Assembly: GCA_017506865.1 (NCBI GenBank)
Contig: JAFCMP010000556.1
Coordinates: 496,001 to 560,000, forward strand
Direction: 5' to 3'
Source: Tribonema minus
Taxonomy: Eukaryota > Sar > Xanthophyceae > Tribonematales > Tribonemataceae
Length of the DNA stretch: 64,000 nucleotides
This document shows, piece after piece, positions 24,301 through 35,074 of the stretch; the stretch's first letter is position 1, and each line of letters opens with the position of its first letter. A model generated the notes under the pieces. That model searched no databases. It was not told where the DNA came from and worked only from the letters and a program-made list of their open reading frames with translations. The translations under genes were made by a program, and so were the position numbers.

Positions 24301-27300
24301 AGTGCCGCCTGCGCGGCCTGCGCGAGCTGGAGATGAAGGATGTCCACCTCATCTCCTGCAAAACCGGTTCTGGAGTGCCGTCGCTCATGAAGAAGGTGCT
24401 GTTTAACATCTTCAACATGAAAAGCCTTATTGTAAACCTAACCCTAACCAAATAAGTTATGCAACTCACATCTGTATCAGACGTCAATCAGGTGTGCAAT
24501 TGATGCAGCGTTCCCCATGAGTGCGGCCTGCGCGAGCTGGAGATGAAGGACGTCCACCTCATCTCGTGCAAAACGGGGTCGGGCGTGCCGTCGCTCATGA
24601 AAAAGGTAACCTCAAATACTTTTACTTCAAGTTGAAGTATCAACTTCCACTTGGTGGATGCGCCTACGTAGTAGTTGTGAAGTCAACACTCAAACCACCA
24701 CATGCGCGAGCCGGGGTCGAAGGAAGTCCACCTCATCTCGTGCAAAACGGGGTCGGGCGTGCCGTCGCTCATGAAGAAGGTGGCCTTGAATATTTTTCCT
24801 TCAAGTTGAAGTATCAGCAACGAGCTCCACTTGGCGCGCCTACGAAGCAATCACCCACACACACACGCACAACCTCGAGACGAGAGATGTTCACCTCATC
24901 TCTTGCAGGACGGGTTCAGTAGTGCCGGCGCATATTTGATGGATGCAGTTTGAATTTTAACCAGTTCTCTTCGCCAACGTGGGCAAGTCGGCTTCATCAC
25001 TGCTCCTGCAAGACAATTTTGAATCAAGAGGGTGCCAACAACTAGTCTCAAATCGTCAGCATCAAACATTGGAGTCAACTTGACTATACTATTCATATGC
25101 TGGGCATGAAATTGCCGGGGTTAGGGTTAGGGTTAGGGTTAGGGTTTAGGGTAAGGGTTAGGGTTAGGGTTATTGTTCTTGATGACCAAACAAAATGCTG
25201 TGTTGTGGTGATGGCGGACGCAGGCGCGCGAGCGCGCGATGGAGCTGGGCCTGGACATGTACGTCGTGGGCGCGGCCAACGCGGACACACACATACATAC
25301 ATACATACATACATACATACATACATAAATATATACATACATACAATGTACATACATAGAAGTACATGCGTACGTACACACAACCACCTAAATTTTTGTC
25401 AACCCAAATGAAGTACTTCAAGAGTAATGTCTCAAGAGTGTTGCGCGACTGAGGAGCACTTATGTCTCATTGCGATGCAACGCAGGTGCACGCGCGCGCG
25501 ATGGAGCTGGGCGTCGACATGTACTTTGCGGGCGTGGCCAACGTGGGCACATATATATTGTACATGCACACATTGACACACACAACAACTTTAGAAAACG
25601 ACATCAACCCAAATAAAGTATTGTCCCATCCAGGAGCGCTTGTGTCTTATTGCGGACCAATTTGCGGTGCGCCGCAGGCGCGCGAGCGCGCGGTGGAGCT
25701 GGGCGCAGGCATGTACGTCGTCGGCGCGGCAAACGTGGGCAAGTCGTCCTTCATCCACCACCTCCTGTAAATCATCAAGCCCCACCACCTAACCCTAACC
25801 CTAACCCTAACCCTAACAACTTCACATCGCATACCTCACTGTTTTTTGTACTCACTTTTTTTTGTACTCCGTGCCTTCGAGCGCAGGCGCGCGAACGCGC
25901 AATGGAGCTGGGCGCCGACTTGTACGGCGTCAGCGCCGCCAACGTAGGCACATACCTACCTACTTAAATAGAAGTACACACAACCAACCACCACATGAAA
26001 GTTCGTCAACCCAAATGAAGAATTGTCTCACCAAAGAACTGTTGCATTTTTTGCGGTACAACGCAGGCGCGCGAGCGCGCGATGGAGCTGGGCGTCGACA
26101 TGTACGTCGTCGGCGCGGCCAACGTGGGCAAGTCGTCGTTCATCAACCACCTACTGCAAGACCGCTCCGTCGTCAAGCGCAATGCCGAGAGGAACAAGCT
26201 GCTGAGCCAGGGGCTCACCGTCAGGTGAGAGGGCGACGCTGGGGCTGAGCACTGAGGCCGAGTACAAGATCTAAAAAAATTGTTATTGCGATGAGCTGCT
26301 GAGCTGGGGGCTCACAGGTCAGCCTCAGTGCTCACCACCTCTCTGCTGAGCGTTGCTGACAGCTAACCCTAACCCTAACTCTGACCCATCCGCTTTGCAG
26401 CTGCGCCGCGCCTCTTTCAAAGGCGCTGGTTTCGAACTGCTAAATGAACGCCTTGACTAGTCTTGCACGTCATTCAGCACTTGGGTAGCTGCGTGTCATT
26501 GGTTGGTAGTTTGAGCTATACCTCACACTTGTCCACCAAGTCGTTCTCTGCGGGGTGCCGTAAGTCGTGACCCTACCGAAACCGTAGCCCTAACCCTTAC
26601 CCTAACCCCTCAAGCTACACCTCACACTTTGTCCACCAACCAAATCGTTATCCTTGAGGCGCCCTAAACCTAGCCCTAACCCTAACCGTCCAGCTAACCT
26701 CACACTTGCCGCAAGTCGTAGCCCTAAACCTAGCCTTAATCCTACCCCTCCAGCTATACCTCACACTTGTCCACAAAATCGTTTTCCACGAGGTGCCACG
26801 CGTCAGAGTCCACGCCACATTGAGGACGGCGCGTAGGGCTTGAAGTAGGGCTTGAAGTAGGCAGGGGGCATTGCCCCACGTCGCACGGTCCGAGCCTGCA
26901 GCAGCTGCTGCGGCGCTGCGCGCTGCCGCCGGCTCGCCCTCTGCAGCAGCGCTCAGCACCGGCCATCTCGCCCTAGCAGCCTCGCGCTGCACTCACCACG
27001 ACTGCGTACAGAGGCTCCTGAGCACTGATGAAGCTTTACACACTTATTGATATTATTCATAAGTCTGGTGTCTTCTTCCGAGTTCACCTGTAGTCGTGTA
27101 CCCCTCAAGCACTATCTGCTACTGTGCTGCTGAAGCCACGACCGCGCGCGCAGATGCTCGTGAGCACCGATGCAGGTGATGCATCAAGAAGTATATGCTT
27201 CGCAGTATACAGTTTCAAAGTTTCGATCAATGACTGATCCATCACGAGTACCGCCCAGTACTGCAATGATCCAGGCTCTGCACGTATGAACTGCTTTGCA

Positions 27301-28120
27301 GCGCATACTTCAAAGCATCTAGTGTAACCCAGAGTAATACCCGTTACTGCACTTCTGAACTGCTGTCGATGTATGCGCCTCCGTCTCTGACCCCCCCCCG
27401 CCCCCCCCCCTCCCCCGCGTGTGCCGCAGCATCGTTCCGGGAACGACGCTGGACTCGCTGAGGGTGAACATGGGCATAGGTTAAGTTAGGGCTAGGCTAA
27501 CCCTAACCCTAATCCTATACATACTCCTGTGTACCCCTCAAACACTACCTGCTACGGGTGCTGAAGTGCCCCCCCCCCCCTCTCCCCCCCGCGCATTCCG
27601 CAGCATCGTTCCGGGAACGACGCTGGACTTCCTGAGGGTGAACATGGGCGGCGACGTGTGCCTCTATGACACTCCCGGCCTCATACTGCCGCACCAGCTG
27701 ACGTCTCGACTGACACCAGAGGAGCTCAAGGTGCGGCGCATCTTGCCTCAGTGGCAGCACTAGACTATAATCAACGCATTCAGCGCATTCGTGGTCTTCT
27801 TGCGGGCGTGCAACTGTTGAAGTTCAGTATTAAAGTGTGAGGTGCGTTTGCAGCGGCAGCGAGAATGGCAGTGCCTGTACGACTCACCCGGCAGCCTCAT
27901 ACATGCATATCCATACTGCCGCACCAGCTGACGTCTCGGCCAACGCCAGAGGAGCTCAAGGTGCGGCGCATCTTGCCACAGTAGCATCACTAACCTATTG
28001 GCTGCTGCTGCTGCTGCTGCTGCTGGCTCACGTGACGCCGCCTCTTGCGTCGCGCCAGTGTCGTGTACGCCTTGCCGCGCCGCAAAGCTTCGCACAGTCT
28101 CCACGCGTCACCGCCGCTGC

Positions 28121-28186
<66 letters not shown>

Positions 28187-31100
28187 GGGTGCTGCGCCTT
28201 GCTGTGCCGCGGCGGCGGCGGTGCAGGTGGTCATATCGCAGCAGGCGGTGGAGCATGCTGCGCTGCTAAACTCACATGCACTCCGGCACTGCTGCTGTTT
28301 TCATCTGCATTGCAAGACCCCACGCGGTCTGAGCGAGTCTACGCTCATTTGAAGTACTCATGCGCCTGCGCAGGCCGTGATACCGGCGAAGGAGGTGGAG
28401 CACGTGACGCTGCGGCTGACGGAGCCATGCAACTTCACTGCATGACTCAACTTCAACTGCATGACTCCTCTGACGACGCTCTGTTGTCGCTGCTCACTCT
28501 CACCGCTTGTGGTCCGAGCGAGGCTACGCTCACTCGAAGTACCCGTGCGTCGTCGCAGGCGGTGATACCGGCGAAGGCGGTGGAGCACGTGACGCTGCAG
28601 CTGACGGAGCCATGCAGTTTCCGCTGCATGACTCAACTTCAACTGCATGACTCCTCAAACGACCGTGATACCGGCACCGCAAGCCTCCACCTGTTTCGAA
28701 CGATGCTACGCTCACTTGAAGTACCGTGCGTCGTCGCAGGCGGTCATACCGGCGAAGGCGGTGGAGCACGTGACGCTGCGACTGACGGAGCCATGCAACT
28801 TCACTGCATGACTCGACTTCAACTGCATGACTCCAAACGACGCTCTGTTGTCGCGGCTCACGCTTGCACGGTGATGTCGTGTTCGCAGTCGGTGATACCG
28901 GCGAAGGCGGTGGAGCACTTGACGCTGCGGCCGCCACCAGACGAGCTTAACGTGTGCCACATTCAATGCCACAAGACTTCCACTTCACGCCTTCCCCATG
29001 ACGTAACCCTAATCCTAAACCCATGACCCTAACCCTAACCCTAACCTCCTGTGGCGCGCTCGCCTGCGCTGTCGGTGATACCGGCGAAGGCGGTGGAGCA
29101 CGTGACGCTGCGGCTAACGGAGCCAACACCAACTCAACTGCGTGACTCCTTAAACGACGCTCTGTTGTCGCGGCTCACGCTCGCACGGTGATGTCGTGTT
29201 TGCAGTCGGTGATACCGGCGAAGGCGGTGGAGCACGTGACGCTGCGGCTGACGGAGGGCAAGGCGGTGCTCGTGGGCGGCCTCGCGCGCATCGAGCTCGT
29301 GAGCGGCAAGCCCTTCCTCTTCACGTTCTTCGTGAGCAACGAGGTGAGCTTGCATCTTCCGTGGCACCTCGGCTATCGCGTACAGTTGTCCCGCGAGCCA
29401 TCCCCTTCTCTTCAGAGTCTCTGCCGGCGCTGAGGCGTGCAATCGGATTAGCTTCAACTTTTAGCTCGTGAGCGGCAAGCCCTTCCTCTTCACGTTCTTC
29501 GTGAGCAACGAGGTGAGCGCGCAAGTTCACGTGTTCCGTGGCGCCCCCGGCTGTTAGCGTTAGGGTTAGCCCTGGCCTAGCCCTAGCCCTAGCCCTAACC
29601 TTTGTCCCGCGAGCCATCCCCTTTCCTTCGGAATCACTGTCGGCACTGAGGCGTGCAGTTGGAATCAACTTCAACTTTGAGCTCGTGAGCGGAGAGCCCT
29701 CCCTCTTCACGTACTTGGTGAGCAATGAGGTGTGTATATGGCCTCGCTGTCGTTCATGTTTTCCCGGCGCCCTGACGTTCGGTCACGTGCACACGAGACT
29801 GGACTCGCCAAACAACATCGAGATGCGACTCAAGAGTTGCTGCAGTTCTAGCCGTCGTTTGGTGCCGTGCGGGCTTGGTGTTTACGAGCCATTCCCTTTC
29901 TTCAGAGCCCTTGTTCGCAGCGGCGAGCTGCACCGACTTCAACACTGTAGCTGTGCATCAGTGCGGTCCCTTCCACGTCCTCAGTGAACAGCGATGTGCG
30001 CTTGCGTCTACCATGTTCACACGCCGTGTTTGTCTCCTGCCAAGCCCATTCGATTTGCGCGCTTCGTTAGCGGCGGCGCATGCGGTGGTGCTCGCTTCGC
30101 CATCTTGTGGTGCTGATGCCTCTCATGGCCCGCACAGACATGTGTGTGCAGAGCTGTACCCAAAATTCATATTTCTGTGAGGCATTCATTACTGAAAGAT
30201 GGCTGCTGTGGGCCATGCACGGTCCGCCGGTGGCTGCCTGCCCTCAACTTCCTCATCTGCAACTTCAACTTCAACTGTGCAGGTGAAGTTGCACATGACG
30301 GACGCGGCGCGCGTGGACGAGTTCATCGACAAGCACATGGGCTCCAAGCTGCTCTTCCCGCCGTTCTCCAAGGAGCGGTATCAGGTGCGGTGCGCGCACT
30401 GCATCGTTGTTTGAAGTCACGTGCTTTGACCAATTGGACGCTGAGCGCTGCTGCTCATCGCTGCGGCGCGAGAGGTCGGCAGCATGGCCTCCTCCTTGTC
30501 CGCGTTAGGGTTAGGGTTAAGGTTAGGTGTGACCTTAGGGTAAGGTTCAACCCTAACATGGGCGCCGCGCTGCTCTTCCCGTCGTTCTCCAAGGAGTGAT
30601 ATCAGGTGCCGTGCGCACCACTGCGCCGTTGAAGTCGCGCGCAAACCCTAACCCTAGCCCTAATGCTGAGGGCTGTTGCTCTTTGCCGCGTCGCGTGACC
30701 GCGGCGGCATGGCCTCCAGCAAGTCCTCCGCAGCGCAGCTTGACCGCGTTAGGGTTAAGGTTAGGGTTAGGTGTGACCTTAGGGTAAGGTACAACCCTAA
30801 CATGTGCTCCAAGCTGCTCTTCCCGCCGTTCTCCAAGGAGCGGCATCAGGTGCAGTGCGCGCACTGCGATGTTGTCACGTGCAAAACCTAGCCCTAACCC
30901 TAGTGCTGAGCGCTGCTGCTCTTTGCCGCAGCGCCGCATGGCCTCCAGCGAGCCCTCCGCAGTGCTCCTTGTCCACGTTAGGGTTACAGTTAGAGTTAGG
31001 ATTAGGTTCAACCTTGGGGTTGGGGTTAGGTTAGGTTAACTCCGGTTGCGAGTTTGGATTTTGGCCATCTTGAAGTAGCAAACCTCACAACCGTGACTCT

Positions 31101-32830
31101 CCGCAACCGTGACTCTCCGCACGGTGCTCTTGCAGGAGCTGGGCCCCATGGTCTCCAGCAAGTTCACCGTGGTTGGCGAGGGCTGGCGCCGCTATCTTTG
31201 AAGTAGCAGACCTCAAGACGCCAGCCACTCATCTTGAAGTAGCAATCCTCAAACTGTGACTCTCCGCACACTGCTCTTGCAGGAGCTCGGCCCCATGGTC
31301 TCCAGCGAGTCCGCCAACCACGATCTTGAAGTAGCAAACCTTAAACTGTGACGCTCCATGCGACGCTTTTGCAGGAGCTCGGCCCCATGGTCTCCAGCGA
31401 GTTCACCATAGTCGGCGAGTTCTGGCGCCGCTATCTTGAAGTTTCCAACTTCAAACTGTGACTCTCCACGCACTGCTTCTCCAGCGATCTTGAAGTAGCA
31501 AAACTCAAAACCGTGACTCTCCGCGCACCGCTCTTGCAGGAGCTCGGCCCCATGGTCTCCAGTGAGTTCACCGTGGTCGGCGAGGGCTGGCGCCGCGCCG
31601 GCCCTGACATTGTGCTGAGCGGCCTCGGCTGGATCAGCGTCACGGGCGCCGGCGAGTGCGCCGTCAAGGTATGCATGCATCTGCTGCAGCGCATGCACAG
31701 GGATATACTTTCATGTACAGAAGCATGCATACCTCAAGTATAAGCCGTGCGCGTGCGTACGATATGCTCTGAGTATATAGACAGGGCTCGGGTGGATCAG
31801 CGTCACCGGCGCCGGCGAGTGCGCCGTCAAGGTATGTATGCGTCTGCAGCATATACACAAGTATAGAAGTCGTTTTGTATCTGCGGTACGCGTGTGCACC
31901 GGAGCATGCGAACTTCAGAGGTGCGCATCAGCGCCACGGGCGCCGGCGAGCGCGCTGTTGCGGTCTGTGCACACCATGCGGGTACTGCATGAAGTGCGTG
32001 TACACGTTGACAGCTATGACTCATGCGTGATGCATACCATTTATGGTCCGAAGTACAGACTACACGTAATAAGTGTGTGTGGCGAGGTGTTGGCCCCGGC
32101 ATCATGCTGAGCGGCCTCGCCTGGATCAGCGTCACCGACGCCGGCGAGTGCACCGTCAAGGTATGTATGTATTTGCAGTACATAAGCATATCTGCCCTTA
32201 CAAAGGCATGCATACTTCAAGTATAAGAATGTGCGCGCGTATGGTATGCACTGAGTATGTAGATCGCGCTCGGCTCGAACAGCGTCGCTGGCGCCAGCGA
32301 GTGCACTGTTAAGGTGCGTACGCCCTTGCATATTTACGAACTTCATCAAGTACGTGTACACGCTGACAGTCATGCGTGTGTGTTTGTACATGTATAATCC
32401 AAAGTATAGACTGCACGTGTGTATGGCGCCGCGCCGGCCCGGCCATCCTGCTGAGCGGCCTCGGCTGGATCAGCGTCACGGGTGCCGGCGAGCGCGCCGT
32501 CACGATGTGTATCTGCAGCACATGTGTATCTAGAAGTATGCGTACTTTGCAGCACACATGTATTTAGAAGTATGCGTACTTTCTAGTGCGTGACATGTAC
32601 CATGCGCCCCTCCGTCGTCTTGAAGTGCTGCCCCGCCCGTTATACTTCGCCAATTCAAAGGTTGTTTTCGCCTGCGTGCGCGCTTGCTTGCCCAGGTGAC
32701 CGCGCCCAAGGACATCCTCGTGCTGACGCGCGACCCGCTCATGCCGTTTGAGGCGTGGGACACGACCAGCACCTTCACCGGCACGCGCACCGTCAAGCGC
32801 GGCAAGAAGACGCAGGGGCGCCGCGTGTAG
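15341..32830 (+). CDS. Circularly permuted GTPase, YqeH/NOA1/BPG2 family
   Basis: Family members assist assembly of organellar small ribosomal subunits. Exons: 15341-15694, 17438-17644, 18925-19125, 19790-19858, 20732-20794, 22204-22349, 23227-23395, 24243-24395, 26067-26224, 27604-27730, 29206-29343, 30283-30384, 31540-31668, 32696-32830. They total 716 aa in frame. A zinc finger uses CPGCG (246-249) and CQRCH (326-329). The GTPase motifs occur in permuted order: G4 NKVD (402-405), G5 SCK (441-443), G1 GAANVGKSS (470-478), G2 PGTT (510-513), G3 DTPG (529-532). The C-terminal part (SGLGWISVTG and the LTRDPLMP segment) resembles plant plastid BPG2 more than bacterial YqeH. The basic N-terminus could be a transit peptide; M30 (15428) is an alternative start. 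Residues 138-163 are Asp/Gly-rich. Plastid or mitochondrial location is inferred. Confidence 0.92.
16384..16555 (+). mobile_element. Dispersed ~170 bp repeat, copy 3 (near full length)
   Basis: One of the two longest copies. It starts around CTCGAACGCTAAAAGCTTGC, passes through GCGGCGACCACGGTTATTGG, and ends CTTTTGATTCGTTTTCAT. It lies in intron 1 of the GTPase gene. Copy 6 at 49450-49621 is its best inverted match and shares both ends. Confidence 0.7.
16720..17290 (+). repeat. Two upstream copies of GTPase exon 2 start
   Basis: About 16722-16776 and 17236-17283 repeat the acceptor (CTGCAG) and the segment for GPAATEWVTGSIDLG of exon 2 (17438-17644). Each runs into a GTATGT donor-like end. 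The first has a stop codon. The second is open and 48 nt long, so it could be spliced in without a frame change. Confidence 0.85.
16921..17132. other. AT-rich island in GTPase intron 1
   Basis: About 210 bp made mostly of A and T runs, in sharp contrast with the GC-rich surroundings and with clear edges. It lies between the two upstream copies of exon 2. It has no coding signal. The composition suggests inserted plastid or mitochondrial DNA. Confidence 0.6.
17700..17840 (+). repeat. Downstream copy of GTPase exon 2 end
   Basis: Repeats the segment for GGDEFWEGS and the following EQRRGV portion up to the lysine-rich exon end, with insertions and a changed frame. Confidence 0.75.
18295..18795 (+). 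repeat. Four upstream copies of GTPase exon 3 start
   Basis: Copies begin near 18295, 18391, 18567 and 18741, before the real exon at 18925. Each has a TCAG acceptor followed by the segment for ADDMDARLKAASQ, with increasing decay. Spacing is about 95-180 bp, and most copies carry a poly-C tract. A downstream copy of the exon end (CCPGC-coding segment and GTACGA donor) is at about 19288-19325. Confidence 0.88.
19487..20170 (+). repeat. Copies flanking GTPase exon 4
   Basis: Upstream copies near 19490 and 19653 repeat the acceptor and the start of exon 4 (PKDPGAPG segment). Downstream copies near 20024 and 20138 repeat the EKLEELLAQRA segment and the GTACGT or GTGTGT donor. The real exon is 19790-19858. 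Confidence 0.85.
19912..19958 (-). repeat. 3'-tail repeat family, copy 3
   Basis: About 47 bp, nearly identical to the terminal part of the copy at 2375-2512 (GCGCCCTGAGCGAGAATTAA and flanks), without the upstream coding part. It sits between GTPase exon 4 and its downstream copies. Confidence 0.65.
21582..22690 (+). repeat. Copies flanking GTPase exon 6
   Basis: Three upstream copies (near 21590, 21796 and 22020) carry the CACAG acceptor and the segment for VEPFDFEEEEAKLAA. Two downstream copies (near 22496 and 22665) carry the segment for QVDDALRPGV and the donor region. The real exon is 22204-22349. Confidence 0.85.
22907..23805 (+). repeat. Copies flanking GTPase exon 7 (G4 side)
   Basis: Upstream copies near 22912 and 23066 have a poly-C tract, a CAG acceptor and the THELLTPARFQELL segment; the first contains a stop codon. 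Three downstream copies near 23429, 23598 and 23722 end in the segment for GDNPVIIAANK and the GTGAAG donor. The real exon is 23227-23395. Confidence 0.9.
24070..24915 (+). repeat. Copies flanking GTPase exon 8 (G5)
   Basis: An upstream copy near 24070 repeats the acceptor and the VDLLPKD segment. Downstream copies near 24525, 24716 and 24886 repeat the segment for KDVHLISCKTGSGVPSLMKK, in progressively shorter form. Confidence 0.85.
25118..25170. repeat. Interstitial TTAGGG array
   Basis: About eight TTAGGG-type units with one- or two-base errors, just upstream of the first copy of GTPase exon 9. A CCCTAA array in the other orientation follows at 25789-25818. Confidence 0.85.
25222..25950 (+). 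repeat. Four upstream copies of GTPase exon 9 (G1 P-loop)
   Basis: Copies start near 25225, 25487, 25679 and 25888, each after a CAG acceptor. They encode a version of AREXAMELGXDMYVVGAANVG. The third reaches GKSSFIHHLL before a stop. The real exon is 26067-26224. A decayed downstream copy of the exon end is at about 26290-26325. Confidence 0.9.
25286..25365. repeat. (ATAC)n microsatellite
   Basis: About 15 ATAC-type units directly after the truncated first copy of GTPase exon 9, suggesting tract expansion at a duplication junction. Confidence 0.9.
27428..27985 (+). repeat. Copies flanking GTPase exon 10 (G2/G3)
   Basis: An upstream copy near 27430 carries the acceptor and the segment for IVPGTTLDSLRVNMG. 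A downstream copy near 27866-27985 carries a YDSPG segment and LPHQLTSRPTPEELK, with an internal duplication. The real exon is 27604-27730. Confidence 0.85.
28119..28186. repeat. CTG trinucleotide repeat
   Basis: About 22 uninterrupted CTG units in the intron before GTPase exon 11. A shorter CTG run is at 28002-28024. It is not part of the predicted CDS. Confidence 0.9.
28372..29735 (+). repeat. Copies flanking GTPase exon 11
   Basis: Five upstream copies (near 28375, 28559, 28739, 28890 and 29074) repeat the acceptor region and the VIPAKAVEHVTLRLTE segment, spaced 150-185 bp. Two downstream copies (near 29465 and 29680) repeat the segment for ELVSGKPFLFTFFVSNE and the GTGAGC or GTGTGT donor. 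The real exon is 29206-29343. This is the most amplified upstream side in the window. Confidence 0.9.
30556..30850 (+). repeat. Two downstream copies of GTPase exon 12 end
   Basis: Near 30560-30604 and 30800-30848 the segment for MGSKLLFPPFSKER and the donor region is repeated, together with degenerate telomere-like units. The real exon is 30283-30384. Confidence 0.85.
31130..32510 (+). repeat. Copies flanking GTPase exon 13
   Basis: Three upstream copies (near 31136, 31283 and 31376) repeat the TTGCAG acceptor and the segment for ELGPMVSSEF. Downstream copies (near 31790, 31925, 32085, 32270 and 32425) repeat the segment for LSGLGWISVTGAGECAVK with its donor. The real exon is 31540-31668. 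Confidence 0.88.
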
Positions 32831-33033
32831 GCCTATACCTACATACCCCCCCCCCCCCGGCCGCCCCCGAGCGCGGTGCGCAGCGCGCGCGCGTGCTGCC
32901 GTGAGGCGTCAGCACGGCTGCAGCGGGCGCGCGCGCTTGCGTCAGCGGCGCATGCGTCATGCGCAGCGCGCGTGCCCGTGTGGGCGCGTACCGCGCTGTA
33001 GTTTCCCGCCCTGCCGGCGCGTTTACAGCGAGC

Positions 33034-33061
33034 GGGGGGGGGGGGGGGGGGGGGGGGGGGG
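33034..33061. repeat. Long G homopolymer
   Basis: About 28 consecutive G just downstream of the GTPase stop codon. If transcribed from the minus strand it would be a C tract like those before splice acceptors. It is also a potential G-quadruplex former. Confidence 0.85.
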
Positions 33062-33984
33062 CGCGTGGGTTCGTACAGGGACGCAGCAGCGCCACGCACC
33101 CTGCCTGCTGTCTTGATGTACGCAGCGGCGCCAGCGCTGTGTCCCGGCGCGCTACAGTAGTGTGCGTTCGGTCCCGCGTCGCGGCGCCGTCCGAATTGGC
33201 GTTGAGACGCCCTAGCGGAGCGCGCCAGGGTAGGTAACGTGCTGAGCGCTGCTGCAGCAGTGACCTCGCCGCGTCGGGGGCCCTGCCGCGCGTGCGCTGC
33301 GACGGCCGGCGGCAGTGCCGTCGCAAGGCACGCCGTGTGCGGCGCGGAGGCGTTGCGTTGCAGCTGAGCAGTGCTGCAGCTTGCTATGCCAGCATCAGTG
33401 GCCACTTAACGGTGACGTTGCTCGCGCCCTCCTCTCGACCTCCCGTGTGCTGGTTGTGCTGCCTCACATGGCGCTGAGTCTTGTTGCTGTTGTCATTCTT
33501 TGACGCTGGTGTTGCGGTGTTGAAGTTGGGCGCGGCGCGGCGCGCACGGTGACGCCGCCTAGCGCCATTTCTCTCTGCGCACAGTGCTCAACAGGTGCTG
33601 TGAGTGTGCGCGTTGATGCTGCATGGCTCTCCCTAACTAAGACTGTCCCTAACCTACCCCGAAGCCCTAGGTAAGCGTGTGCGTGTATGCGGCATGGGTC
33701 AGGACGGCGCGCATGACACAGCTGTGGGGCCTGCTTTTGCAGCATCTTGAGGCAATGTCAAAAGGGAAGCTCCCCCTGCTTTGCACATGCCTTCGTGCAA
33801 GTACGCGCGTCGCGGGCGTGTATTGCTTCGCACCATATACGTAGCACGAGCACAATGTTGCGTACCGCTCTGCAGCGCGGCTCGCACATTGGCGGCCGGC
33901 CTTCTGTAGGTCTTGCGAGTGCTACACATACTGTCAGCTGCTGTTTGCTCATTGTATGAAAGGGCCCACAGGCACCTGTGTGCG

Positions 33985-34279
33985 ATGCTTTCGGAGTTCT
34001 CACAATCCCCCTGTGCTGAAGCAATTCATCGCACATGCTGTGTGACATGCAGTACTTCAGATACCTTTGATGGTGCAAGGCAAGAGGGTACATTTGACTC
34101 ATGTATGCTTGCGCTTTCGGCAAGTAAGTGTCTTCTTCCTTGCATGGAGGGGAGCAGTGTATGTGGAGCTGTGAGAGCGCTATGCCCCTCGCGGCGCACA
34201 GCCGTTGCACCCGCATCCACAGCTCCTGCGGAGTCAATTCGCTGGGACCCCCCAGCTCAAGGCGCCAGTGCTCGCACTG
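33985..34279 (-). CDS. Possible exon of an unknown minus-strand gene
   Basis: After a TTACAG acceptor (minus strand, ~34280) an open frame reads CEHWRLELGG, then LTPQELWMRVQRLC and onwards for about 95 codons. Codon usage resembles that of the real exons. The same junction read on the plus strand is a perfect GTAAGT donor, so the strand is uncertain. The family is not recognised, there is no echo copy and no partner exon was found. The far end of the exon is a guess. Confidence 0.18.
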
Positions 34280-35074
34280 TAAGTATGTAGTGAGTACAAA
34301 AACAAGGTTTTGAAAGGCCTCGCCTCGCGTTGCCACATGAGCCGCGGCACTGGCCACACCTCATTCCGGCTACAACTGTACTAATAGGTTGATTGCTTTC
34401 TACGCCTCTCATCGCTGTGGGTGTAGCCAGTGCTATGCACTGAACATGGGAACACACATGGACAAGCAATGATTGTCAACGAGCATTGTTCATCTACGAA
34501 TCGTGGTAAACAACCAACAACACGGACACATCCGACATTCACTCAATCTGTCACTATGCCATGACACTTGCGAAGGACGCATCCAAAAAAACACAAAAGC
34601 CTGTTGTGGCACATGCAACCGAGAACATTAAACACAAAAACCTGTTGTGGCACATGCAACGAGGGCAACATGTAGCAGGCAGCAATCATCTGCAAAGTAT
34701 AGACCCCAACTCGACCCAACTCAAGTGCGTGTGCATGAACCGGCAGCAAGCACTCATGGGACATGACTCAAATGCAGGACATGCGTTCAACAAAACAGGG
34801 CATGTGGACAATGCAACAAGAGAAATAAAAAACCTGGTGAATGTCAAGAGGCGCTTGCACCAAGTGTTTTCATTCATGTGCGTGTGAACAGTGCGTTCAA
34901 CAGCGCTGCAGTGAGCACTGCTGTAGGTAAGTCTGGTGTGCGTGTGGAACAACACCTCATTCAAACGCAAAAGCACCTGGCCTGGTGCTATGTTCGGCCA
35001 TAGCGGCAGTATGGATTGAGGAAGAAGCCAACCGCATCAACAGCAACAGCAGCAACTCATGCTGCCACAAATCC

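Noticed and set aside
25222..25950. Tandem GTPase exon 9 copies as alternative full exons or as separate GTPase genes
   Set aside because: They lack the second half of the exon and proper donors, and one has a stop. They behave as partial copies.
27837..29026. Long plus-strand open frame with poly-Cys and poly-Ala runs
   Set aside because: It comes from translating the CTG repeat and the tandem exon 11 echoes. The true exon 11 is 29206-29343.
28372..29120. Regularly spaced repeats as a CRISPR array
   Set aside because: The units are diverged copies of a protein-coding exon start with splice acceptors, in a eukaryotic intron, not identical short repeats with unique spacers.
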